Shown here piece after piece: positions 9,420 to 15,969 of a stretch of DNA of 64,000 nt. A program made the position numbers and the translations under genes. Positions within the stretch are counted from its first letter, which is position 1. Each line of letters starts with the position of its first letter. The notes under the pieces are model-generated. The model had not been told where the DNA came from. It ran no database searches and saw only the letters and a list, made by a program, of their open reading frames with translations. Source of the DNA: an uncultured Bacilli bacterium (lineage in GTDB: Bacteria > Bacillota_I > Bacilli_A > RF39 > UBA660). The DNA lies in assembly GCA_947632085.1 (NCBI GenBank), contig CANRNY010000011.1, positions 1 through 64,000 on the forward strand, given 5' to 3'.

Positions 9420-10124
9420 ATGAAAAAATTACAAATTAATCCAAAAGAACTAATAAAAAGTATAGGCATATTGTGTCTATACTTTTTATTGCAATTAATC
9501 TTCTCTATCATCTATATAAATCTTACAGAGTTAAACATATTACCATATTCAAATAGTTTAGGAAATTTCTTTATTTATGCTCTTATGGCCCCAACAATTT
9601 CATTAATCTATTTAAAAACTTTAATTAATGACTTTAAGGATTTTAAAAAGAACTATAAAACAATCTTAAAAACAACCTTTAACTACTGGTTAAAAGGTCT
9701 ATTCATATCCTATATTGGTAGTTTCATTATTACTATAGCTCATATTGGCGAAGTTACTAATCAAAGCGAAATTATTGAACTTCTTAAAGAAAATCTTATT
9801 CTAACAAGTATTATGGCAATTATTCTAGCTCCTCTATCCGAAGAATTATTCTTCCGAAGAGGATTGAAAAAATTTACCAATAACAAACACTTATATGCTT
9901 TTACTTCAGGAATAATATTTGGTGGTTTACATATCATAACTTCCATTCATGGACTTAGTGATTTACCTATGTTATTATATTTAATACCATATAGTTCTTT
10001 AGGTATAGCATTTGCTTATGCCTATCATAAAACCAATAATATCTATGGTAGTATTTGTATTCATGCTATCCATAATACTATAAGTACTTTATTAGCTTTA
10101 ATAACATTAGGAGTGATATTATGA
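9420..10124 (+). CDS. CPBP (CAAX-like) intramembrane metalloprotease
   Basis: A 234-aa multi-pass membrane protein (about six helices). It has the Abi/CPBP signature: EELFFRRGL (Glu-Glu-x-x-x-Arg), then a GIIFGGLHI helix and SICIHAIHNT, which together supply the predicted zinc-binding Glu and His residues. Such proteins are intramembrane proteases; in Firmicutes they are linked to prenyl-protein processing, bacteriocin immunity or surface protein handling, and the substrate here is unknown. The ATG at 9420 follows AAAGGTGATTAAT, making the upstream GTG an unlikely start. Its stop overlaps the next start (ATGA), so the genes are coupled. Confidence 0.88.
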   Translation: MKKLQINPKELIKSIGILCLYFLLQLIFSIIYINLTELNILPYSNSLGNFFIYALMAPTISLIYLKTLINDFKDFKKNYKTILKTTFNYWLKGLFISYIGSFIITIAHIGEVTNQSEIIELLKENLILTSIMAIILAPLSEELFFRRGLKKFTNNKHLYAFTSGIIFGGLHIITSIHGLSDLPMLLYLIPYSSLGIAFAYAYHKTNNIYGSICIHAIHNTISTLLALITLGVIL

Positions 10125-11098
10125 ACGAAACCCCACAAAATCGTATGAGTAGATACGATAAATCTAAAGAAAAAAATAAAGAAGAAGAAAAAACAAAATT
10201 AAAACAAGAAGAAAATAAATCTGTTGAAGAAGAGCCTAAAAAGTTTCTCGATTCAACCCCTAAAAAAGTTATCTTAGTAATTATTCTTCTTTTAATATCA
10301 ATTTTTATTTATTCGCAAACTATTGGCATTTCAATTATTGATACTAAAGAATACAAAGTAGAATCATCATTACTACCTGATTCATTCCATGGTATGAAAA
10401 TAATTCATTTTTCTGATCTTCACTATGGTACAAGTATTAATAAAAAACAGTTAGATAAAATAGTTAATAAAATAAATAAACTGAAACCTGATATAATCTT
10501 CTTTACTGGTGATTTAGTTGATAAAAACATTGTCATCACCGATACTATAAAATCAGAAATTACTGATTCATTAAGTAAACTTAATAAAGATACATATAAA
10601 TATGCTATTTATGGTGATGAAGATAGTAAAGATGTATATAAAGAAATGATTGAATCATCAGGTTTTACTCTATTAGACAATAAATCAACTTTACTCTACT
10701 ATAAAGATGTTACTCCTATTATGATAACTGGTTTCAATATTAAAGATACTAATCCTAATTATACAATTGTTACTGATTATATTGAAGATTTAGATCCAAC
10801 TACTCTATACAAAATAGTCCTAATTCATGAACCAGATACAATAGATAATATTCTTAATTACAATCCAGATCTTGTCTTAGCTGGTCATTCCCTAGGAGGA
10901 AAAATTAAAATACCTTTAATAAAGCCATTATTCCTTCCTGAAAATAGTAAAAAATATTATAAAGACTCATACATAATAAATAATACTAATTTCTATATTT
11001 CTAATGGCCTTGGTACCACAGGTATTAAATCCCGTTTAAACAATCATCCTTCTATTAATTTCTATCGTTTATATAAAACAGAAGTCACTACTCAGTAG
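10121..11098 (+). CDS. membrane-anchored metallophosphoesterase-like protein with altered active site
   Basis: A 325-aa protein with a charged Lys/Glu-rich cytoplasmic N-terminus (1-50), one membrane helix (about 55-75) and a calcineurin-like phosphoesterase domain of the YkuE/YaeI type. The first metal motifs are intact (FSDLHYG and FTGDLVDK). The usual GNHD motif reads GDED, and the usual GHTHGGQ reads GHSLGGK, so several metal ligands are missing. The enzyme may be inactive, metal-altered or a binding protein. It is the third gene of the thioredoxin-protease operon, overlapping by four bases, and ends before a strong bidirectional terminator. Confidence 0.8.
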   Translation: MNETPQNRMSRYDKSKEKNKEEEKTKLKQEENKSVEEEPKKFLDSTPKKVILVIILLLISIFIYSQTIGISIIDTKEYKVESSLLPDSFHGMKIIHFSDLHYGTSINKKQLDKIVNKINKLKPDIIFFTGDLVDKNIVITDTIKSEITDSLSKLNKDTYKYAIYGDEDSKDVYKEMIESSGFTLLDNKSTLLYYKDVTPIMITGFNIKDTNPNYTIVTDYIEDLDPTTLYKIVLIHEPDTIDNILNYNPDLVLAGHSLGGKIKIPLIKPLFLPENSKKYYKDSYIINNTNFYISNGLGTTGIKSRLNNHPSINFYRLYKTEVTTQ

Positions 11099-11113
11099 GA
11101 CTTCTTTTCAATT

Positions 11114-11140
11114 AAAAATAAGCTTACTAAGCTTATTTTT
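11114..11140. terminator. bidirectional terminator between the plus operon and cotZ-like gene
   Basis: A perfect 12-bp stem (AAAAATAAGCTT / AAGCTTATTTTT) with an ACT loop, with T-runs on both strands, lies between two convergent genes. Confidence 0.85.
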
Positions 11141-11573
11141 ATAAACATTCTACATATGTATCAGTTAAACATCTTAAGCAACAAACACAACCTAAATCCA
11201 TAGTAAATACTGAATTAGTTGCTACAAATGGATATAAACTTGTTGGATCAGGATTATCTTGTAAAACTCTAAAAGTACAACAATTGCCTTCTAACTTTTC
11301 TACTCTAAATACTGTAGAACAAGTAGCTGTTGTTCCTTCACAAGTCGCCGTTGAATCCTTTGTAATTGGCATACTCCAAGGAACACTATTACTTCCACAA
11401 GTATATATCATTACAGGTCTTGTATTACAAACTAAACAAGATGGTCCACCACCTAACATTGGTCTATCACAAGAATCTAAACAACTATCAACACAAGCAT
11501 TTTGTTGTAAGACAAGAATAACACTTAATATTTCTGCTAAACAATTAGTATCATTATTACCATTATTACACAT
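11139..11573 (-). CDS. cotZ: CotY/CotZ-family spore outer-coat protein
   Basis: A 144-aa cysteine-rich protein (about 17 Cys). The pattern of many cysteines, NCLAEILSVILVLQ near the start, the CCTFRVL segment and the LGCVCCLRCL tail match the CotY/CotZ family that self-assembles into the disulfide-linked crust or exosporium base of Bacillus spores. The start at 11573 follows AAAGGGTGAGAT. Upstream sits a good match to a sigma-K promoter, which fits expression in the mother cell late in sporulation. It is a single-gene unit with a terminator at its 3' end. Whether it is closer to CotY or CotZ cannot be told. Confidence 0.85.
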   Translation of the reverse strand: MCNNGNNDTNCLAEILSVILVLQQNACVDSCLDSCDRPMLGGGPSCLVCNTRPVMIYTCGSNSVPWSMPITKDSTATCEGTTATCSTVFRVEKLEGNCCTFRVLQDNPDPTSLYPFVATNSVFTMDLGCVCCLRCLTDTYVECL

Positions 11574-11604
11574 ATATCTCACCCTTTCATATATATCTCA
11601 CTAT

Positions 11605-11631
11605 TAATTTATGTTAGTTTTAAAAAATAGT
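11605..11631 (-). promoter_or_regulatory. sigma-K-like promoter of the coat gene
   Basis: On the minus strand AC (11630-11631), 16 bases, then CATAAATTA (11605-11613), an exact fit to the sigma-K pattern AC-N16/17-CATANNNTA, upstream of the CotZ-type gene. Confidence 0.65.
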
Positions 11632-11697
11632 GCTATTTTGTAAATACTTTTATTTTTTAAAAAGATATAGTATAATTAACTAACAGGTGATAAGAAA

Positions 11698-12015
11698 ATG
11701 GAAAAAATACAATATCTTATAATATTAGTAGTGCTAATAATTATAACACTGGTAATTGTTAAGCTTCATAATAAGGATTTCTCATCAGAAGTAAATAAAT
11801 TAATTAAATATTTAGGTGGTAAAGATAATATTATCAATGCCGAATGTAATATGTCCCGCTTTAAAGTTATCTTAAAAGATACATCAATAGTTGATAAAGA
11901 CGGTATTCAAAAACTAGGAGCTAAAGGAATTGTTGAGATTGACAACCAACTAAAAATAATATTTGGCCGTGATGCTAAGCAACTAAAAGATTGTATTAAA
12001 GACATTATAAAATAA
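11698..12015 (+). CDS. membrane-anchored PTS EIIB-like domain protein lacking the usual cysteine
   Basis: A 105-aa protein with an N-terminal membrane helix (LIILVVLIIITLVIVKL) and a glucose-family PTS EIIB fold (LIKYLGGKDNIINAE, then RFKVILKD, then IFGRDAKQL). In active EIIB domains a Cys-x-Thr-Arg motif carries the phosphate. Here the aligned segment reads ECNMSRF, which places Asn at the phosphocysteine position with a Cys one residue earlier. No EIIC or EIIA gene is nearby. It may be a regulatory or vestigial EIIB rather than a sugar transporter part. An AACAGGTGATAAG ribosome site and a TATAAT box precede it. Confidence 0.75.
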   Translation: MEKIQYLIILVVLIIITLVIVKLHNKDFSSEVNKLIKYLGGKDNIINAECNMSRFKVILKDTSIVDKDGIQKLGAKGIVEIDNQLKIIFGRDAKQLKDCIKDIIK

Positions 12016-12029
12016 CCATTATGGTTATT
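12011..12029. terminator. terminator after the EIIB-like gene
   Basis: AATAACC-ATTAT-GGTTATT hairpin followed by a T-run on the plus strand; it overlaps the stop of the convergent 91-aa gene. Confidence 0.75.
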
Positions 12030-12300
12030 TTTTTATTTCGTAATCTAATATATCATCAAAATATATCTTTTCATTATTAATTGTTACAAAATAATTATCT
12101 TTACACAAAACTAATTTTTCTTCTTTACTTCCATCTTTCGTTTTTAAATAAACTTTTAATCTATTGACATAACCATTATTATCAAATTCTTTCTTTAATG
12201 CTCCTAAATCTTTAGTTACCTTTCTTTCACTATGAACAACATCCGTATTATTTTTTATATCTTTATCAATTTTATTTGCATAAACACTAGGTAATTTCAT
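12025..12300 (-). CDS. small protein of unknown function (91 aa)
   Basis: I do not recognise this protein. It is 91 residues, charged, without a signal peptide or membrane helix, and reads as a small alpha/beta domain rich in Lys and Asp (VYLKTKDGSKEEKLVL). It starts after an AGGAGGAATATT ribosome site, so translation is well supported. It sits alone between the convergent EIIB-like gene and the divergent FtsW/RodA gene. Nothing in the surroundings points to a function. Confidence 0.6.
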   Translation of the reverse strand: MKLPSVYANKIDKDIKNNTDVVHSERKVTKDLGALKKEFDNNGYVNRLKVYLKTKDGSKEEKLVLCKDNYFVTINNEKIYFDDILDYEIKK

Positions 12301-12322
12301 AATATTCCTCCTAACTAAGTAT

Positions 12323-13384
12323 ATGTATAAACATCATATTTTTGACCAACATAATAATATGAAAACAATATTAAAAAACAAATATCTAATTATTATTCCT
12401 CTTATTCTTCTAAACCTCATCAGTTTAATATACTTATATAAAACACAATATTTTACTAAACAACTATTTTACTTAATCCTAAGTTACTTAATACTCTTTA
12501 TTCTAAGTAAAATAAATTATAAATTTATTAACAAACACAGTCGTTTTCTCTATATAATAAGTATTTTCTTACTAACTCTTGTATTAATAATAGGTAAAGA
12601 AATAAAAGGTGCTAAAGCCTGGCTCCATATATTTAATATTTCCATCCAACCTAGTGAAATAACCAAACTCACCCTAACTATATATCTTGCCTCACTTGTG
12701 AATAAAAACAAAAACTTCATCTATATTTTTCTTATTACTTTAATCCCCTCTATATTAACATTCTTAGAACCAGATACAGGAGCAATTATTATCTACATCA
12801 TCATTTTCTTATCAACCTTAAAATACTTGAAAATAAACAAAAAAATAATTATTACTTCTATCATTATTCTCACATTCTTTATTACTGCTAATATATCCCT
12901 CTATTTCATCAATAAAGATATATTAATAAATATTTATGGTCCTAATCTCTTCTATCGTATCGACCGCCTTATCGCTTTCCAAAACCAAGATAATATTCAA
13001 TATATAAACTCCCTAATATCTATTGGTTCTCATAATTTACTTTATATTCCAGAAAATCACAACGACTTTATCTTTGCTTCAATTATAAGTAAATATAATA
13101 TATTATTTTTTATCCTTATTCTCATATCATATATCTTAATCTTTATATACTACTTATCTAATATCACTAAAAAAAATAATGTATCTAACATTATTAACTT
13201 TATAATTTTAAATACATTATTATTTCAAGTATTCTATAATATATTAATGAATTTATCACTCTTACCTATTATTGGTATTCCTCTACCATTCCTAAGTTAT
13301 GGTGGCTCCTACTTATTAACTCTTTATTCTTTAATAGGTATTTCTATTAACTTAAATCTCAATTCTAATAAAAAAATGGATTAG
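12323..13384 (+). CDS. FtsW/RodA/SpoVE-family peptidoglycan polymerase
   Basis: A 353-aa multi-pass membrane protein of the SEDS family, which polymerises lipid II glycan strands with a partner class B PBP. Family landmarks are visible: KGAKAWLHIFNISIQPSEI (typically GA-x-x-W...QPSE-x-x-K), the FYRIDRLIAF segment, PENHNDFIFA (typically PE-x-x-[ST]DFIF) and PLPFLSYGGS near the C-terminus. At about 350 residues it is short for the family. Given the spore genes around it, a SpoVE-like cortex role is possible but not shown. The start is uncertain: no clear ribosome site precedes the ATG at 12323 or the one at 12359. Its 3' end overlaps the convergent coat-like gene by 20 bases. Confidence 0.85.
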   Translation: MYKHHIFDQHNNMKTILKNKYLIIIPLILLNLISLIYLYKTQYFTKQLFYLILSYLILFILSKINYKFINKHSRFLYIISIFLLTLVLIIGKEIKGAKAWLHIFNISIQPSEITKLTLTIYLASLVNKNKNFIYIFLITLIPSILTFLEPDTGAIIIYIIIFLSTLKYLKINKKIIITSIIILTFFITANISLYFINKDILINIYGPNLFYRIDRLIAFQNQDNIQYINSLISIGSHNLLYIPENHNDFIFASIISKYNILFFILILISYILIFIYYLSNITKKNNVSNIINFIILNTLLFQVFYNILMNLSLLPIIGIPLPFLSYGGSYLLTLYSLIGISINLNLNSNKKMD

Positions 13385-13559
13385 GTCTATAACCATATCC
13401 TGGACCATAATAATTATTATAAGGATATGGCCCTGGTGTAGCAACAATAGGACGTGGTCTACTAACTCCAACAGCTGCCCCACCAACTAATGCTCCTGTA
13501 ATAAAAGGCAAAACAAAACCTCCATAACGACCATCACGATTATAAATATTATAATACAT
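13365..13559 (-). CDS. small Gly/Pro/Tyr-rich spore coat-like protein
   Basis: A 64-aa protein starting MYYNIYNRDGRYGG, then a hydrophobic glycine-rich stretch (VLPFITGALVGGAAVGV), then a tail rich in Pro, Tyr, Gly and Asn (NNYYGPGYGYRPNPFFY). Composition resembles small spore coat proteins of clostridia and bacilli. The ATG at 13559 is chosen because AAAGGAG lies eight bases upstream. A sigma-K-like promoter is just upstream, which supports late mother-cell expression. No family can be named with certainty. Confidence 0.65.
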   Translation of the reverse strand: MYYNIYNRDGRYGGFVLPFITGALVGGAAVGVSRPRPIVATPGPYPYNNYYGPGYGYRPNPFFY

Positions 13560-13563
13560 AATA

Positions 13564-13602
13564 AAAACTCCTTTCATCATATTTTATGATAAAGAGTTTT
13601 TA
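13564..13602 (-). terminator. imperfect hairpin ending the kinase-like gene and covering the next ribosome site
   Basis: On the minus strand AATAAAAACTC...TTTATCAT pairs with ATGATGAAAGGAGTTTTTATT, giving a long imperfect hairpin with a T-run. It could end transcription of the kinase-like gene, and it also includes the AAAGGAG site of the coat-like gene. Confidence 0.45.
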
Positions 13603-13607
13603 TTTGT
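13580..13607 (-). promoter_or_regulatory. sigma-K-like promoter of the Gly/Pro/Tyr-rich coat gene
   Basis: On the minus strand AC (13606-13607), 17 bases, CATAAAATA (13580-13588), fitting AC-N16/17-CATANNNTA. It overlaps the hairpin region, so the -10 lies inside a stem. Confidence 0.45.
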
Positions 13608-14482
13608 TATTTTCTTGATAATTTTTTTATAAAAGCATCTTTTGGTGCAAAAGGAACTCTAAAAGTCTGCATATCATACTTTTGACTTATTCTATATAAC
13701 TCATCTTGTAAATAAACACCTTTTTGCGTATCACTCATATTAGCTTCTATCTTTTTCATAAAGACTGGATCATCAATTCCTAACATTTGAAAAATATCTT
13801 TTACGGTAATTACATTTCCATCAATTGGACTTATTGATCCTACTTTAGTTAGATCAACATTAAATACTATTAAAAACATTAATATTGCTAAACTAGTTTT
13901 ATCAAGTTCACTAGTAAAATGTCCAAGCTGTCTACTATACTTAGGATTATTTACATATCTACCTTCATTACCTAAAGAAGTGGAAATAGCAATTGATTTG
14001 TCATTATTACCTAATTGCATACCATCATAATCTATAAATTTTAAAGTACCATCAGGTAACATAATAATATTATCACATGTACATAAATCAGGAATAACTA
14101 TTCCCGCTCTATTAGCTTTAATAACTATATCTTCTATTTTTTTATATAAATCGAAATAATGATTCAAATCACTTCTTTGTCTTAGAGTAAAACTTTTATC
14201 ATAACTATTTAAATCACAACCTGTAATTTTCTCCATTGTATAACCAATACAACTTCTTTTCGCATAAACAGCTGATATTGGACTAACTATTTCACTTACT
14301 TTTTTAGCTCTTGTATCTAGTATTTTTCTTTCATATGTTGTCCCCGCCATTAAACAAATTTGTAAAACTATTGGTGATGCTATTTTTAAAACTGTACCAT
14401 CAGTTAAAGTATATATTTTAGAAGTATCACCACCATGAATTAAACCAGTTGGTTTTAAACTTTCTAACATTATTTTTTTCAT
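13607..14482 (-). CDS. protein kinase-like fold protein
   Basis: A 291-aa cytosolic protein with the order of motifs of a small Ser/Thr-type or aminoglycoside-type kinase. These are a glycine-containing ATP loop and Lys strand (HGGDTSKIYTLTDGTVLKIA), a hinge (GYTMEKITGCDL), a catalytic-loop-like segment (IPDLCTCDNIIMLPDG, with Asp and Asn five residues apart) and a DFG-like FIDYDGMQLG. The HRD motif is replaced by IPD, so activity and substrate are uncertain. The gene is monocistronic between tyrS and the coat-like gene and has an AAAAAGGGGATTTT ribosome site. It may be a lineage-specific regulatory kinase; that is inference. Confidence 0.6.
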   Translation of the reverse strand: MKKIMLESLKPTGLIHGGDTSKIYTLTDGTVLKIASPIVLQICLMAGTTYERKILDTRAKKVSEIVSPISAVYAKRSCIGYTMEKITGCDLNSYDKSFTLRQRSDLNHYFDLYKKIEDIVIKANRAGIVIPDLCTCDNIIMLPDGTLKFIDYDGMQLGNNDKSIAISTSLGNEGRYVNNPKYSRQLGHFTSELDKTSLAILMFLIVFNVDLTKVGSISPIDGNVITVKDIFQMLGIDDPVFMKKIEANMSDTQKGVYLQDELYRISQKYDMQTFRVPFAPKDAFIKKLSRK

Positions 14483-14526
14483 AAAATCCCCTTTTTCTTT
14501 AATTAAGAGAGTATTCTATAAAAAAA

Positions 14527-14549
14527 AGAGTAAATTGTCAATTTACTCT
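14527..14549 (-). terminator. tyrS terminator
   Basis: A perfect 10-bp stem (AGAGTAAATT / AATTTACTCT) with a 3-base loop followed by a T7 run on the minus strand; it overlaps the tyrS stop codon. Confidence 0.85.
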
Positions 14550-15783
14550 ATTCAATAATACCTAAAAATTGTTTTTTCTTCCCTTTTCTTATTACTAGAA
14601 CTTTTCCTTCAATCGCCATTGTCTTATCAATTATTTTATTTTCATCAGTCATCTTTTCATTATTAATTGAAATAGCATTACTACTTAACATTTCTCTAGC
14701 TTCTCTTCTTGAAGAACAAATACCATTATCAACTAGTAAATCAAGTAATTTAACTTCACCTTTAATATTTATCGATGGAACCAACTTCATTCCTAACATA
14801 ATATCTTTAGCAGATAAACCAGTTAAATCACCACTAAATAGTGCTTGACTAATCTTTTCAGCTTTATCATATTCTTCTTCACCATGTAAATCAGTAATAA
14901 TTGCTTTAGCTAATGCTTTCTGTGCAATTCTCTTTTCAGGACATTCTATATGTTGTTTTTCAATATCCATAATTTCATCTTGTGTTAAGAAAGTTAACAT
15001 TTTTAAATATGTAATAATCATTGAATCTTCAAGCCCAATACAGTATTGATATAATTCATAACTAGAAGTTTTATTTTTATCTAACCATAAGGCATTACCT
15101 TCTGTTTTACCAAATTTCTTACCTTGCGAATCAGTAACTAAAGGCATTACCATTCCATAAGCTTCTTTATCTAATTTTTTACGTATAAGTTCAATACCTG
15201 AAGTTATATTACCCCATTGATCAGAACCGGCAACTTGTAATGTACAATTCCTATTTTCAAATAAATACAAGAAATCTAATGCTTGTAATATCATATAACT
15301 AAATTCTGCATATGTAATACCTGACTCTAGTCTACTTTTAACTTTATCTTTAGCGAGCATATAACCAATATTAAAGAATTTACCATAATCTCTTAAAAAA
15401 TCTAAAACATTGATATCTTTTGTCCAATCATAATTATTAACTACTTCAAAGCCAAATATATCTTCAGCTTGTTTCTTTAATCCTTGAATATTATGTTCTA
15501 CTTCTTCTTTAGTAATCATAGGTCTTTCAGCATTAGGTTTAGGATCCCCAATTAATCCTGTAGCTCCTCCAACTAATAATATTGGATGATGACCATGTTG
15601 TGCTAATCTTTTACTAATTAAAAATGATGAATAATGACCAATATGCATTGAATCAGCAGTTGGATCTGTTCCAATATAGAAAGTAAGTCCCCCTTTATTT
15701 AATTTATCAATTAAATCAGGACTACTAATATCCTGTACTAAACCACGCCATTTAAGTTCATCATATAAACTCATTTTTTCCAT
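14548..15783 (-). CDS. tyrS: tyrosyl-tRNA synthetase
   Basis: A 411-aa class I synthetase that charges tRNA-Tyr. Visible are the HIGH-type motif (TADSMHIGHYSS), the tyrosine pocket (YMILQALDFLYLF...GSDQWGNITSG), the KMSKS-type loop (KFGKTEGNALWLD) and a C-terminal S4-like RNA-binding domain (DLLVDNGICSSRREAREML). Its length is normal for bacterial TyrRS. The gene stands alone behind a T-box leader whose specifier is UAC, so it should be induced when uncharged tRNA-Tyr accumulates. Confidence 0.97.
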   Translation of the reverse strand: MEKMSLYDELKWRGLVQDISSPDLIDKLNKGGLTFYIGTDPTADSMHIGHYSSFLISKRLAQHGHHPILLVGGATGLIGDPKPNAERPMITKEEVEHNIQGLKKQAEDIFGFEVVNNYDWTKDINVLDFLRDYGKFFNIGYMLAKDKVKSRLESGITYAEFSYMILQALDFLYLFENRNCTLQVAGSDQWGNITSGIELIRKKLDKEAYGMVMPLVTDSQGKKFGKTEGNALWLDKNKTSSYELYQYCIGLEDSMIITYLKMLTFLTQDEIMDIEKQHIECPEKRIAQKALAKAIITDLHGEEEYDKAEKISQALFSGDLTGLSAKDIMLGMKLVPSINIKGEVKLLDLLVDNGICSSRREAREMLSSNAISINNEKMTDENKIIDKTMAIEGKVLVIRKGKKKQFLGIIE

Positions 15784-15799
15784 AACTATCCCTCTTTCT

Positions 15800-15935
15800 A
15801 AAAATAAAAAAGCTCATAAATCTAAGGACGCCATAGCGCGGTACCACCTTAGTTTATGAACTTTATCATACACTTTATCTCTTAACGCGAGTTACGTTTT
15901 AGCTCCAGAGTCGTAAATTCCTTCACCGCTAATTA
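15800..15935 (-). promoter_or_regulatory. T-box leader of tyrS (specifier UAC), unusually short
   Basis: On the minus strand the conserved T-box AAGGTGGTACCGCG (15837-15850) is followed by a terminator stem (TCATAAACTAAGG with CCTTAGATTTATGAG) and a T-run. The specifier TAC (15913-15915) lies five bases before TGGAGC, exactly as CTT does in the leuS-operon leader at 38845-38847. Only about 20 bases separate the likely transcription start from the specifier, so most of a normal Stem I seems absent. Confidence 0.85.
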
Positions 15936-15941
15936 AACTAA

Positions 15942-15969
15942 ATTATAACATTTAATTTTTATTTGTCAA
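15942..15969 (-). promoter_or_regulatory. sigma-A promoter of tyrS
   Basis: On the minus strand TTGACA (15964-15969), 16-base spacer, TATAAT (15942-15947). The -35 overlaps the last codons of the upstream 657-aa surface protein gene. Confidence 0.75.

Noticed and set aside
11008-11022. GGTACCAC resembling a T-box
   Set aside because: It lies inside the metallophosphoesterase-like gene and encodes a normal protein segment; no specifier or terminator follows.
11284-11607. Plus-strand reading frame opposite the coat gene
   Set aside because: It is antisense to the CotZ-type gene, has no ribosome site and reads as low-quality sequence.
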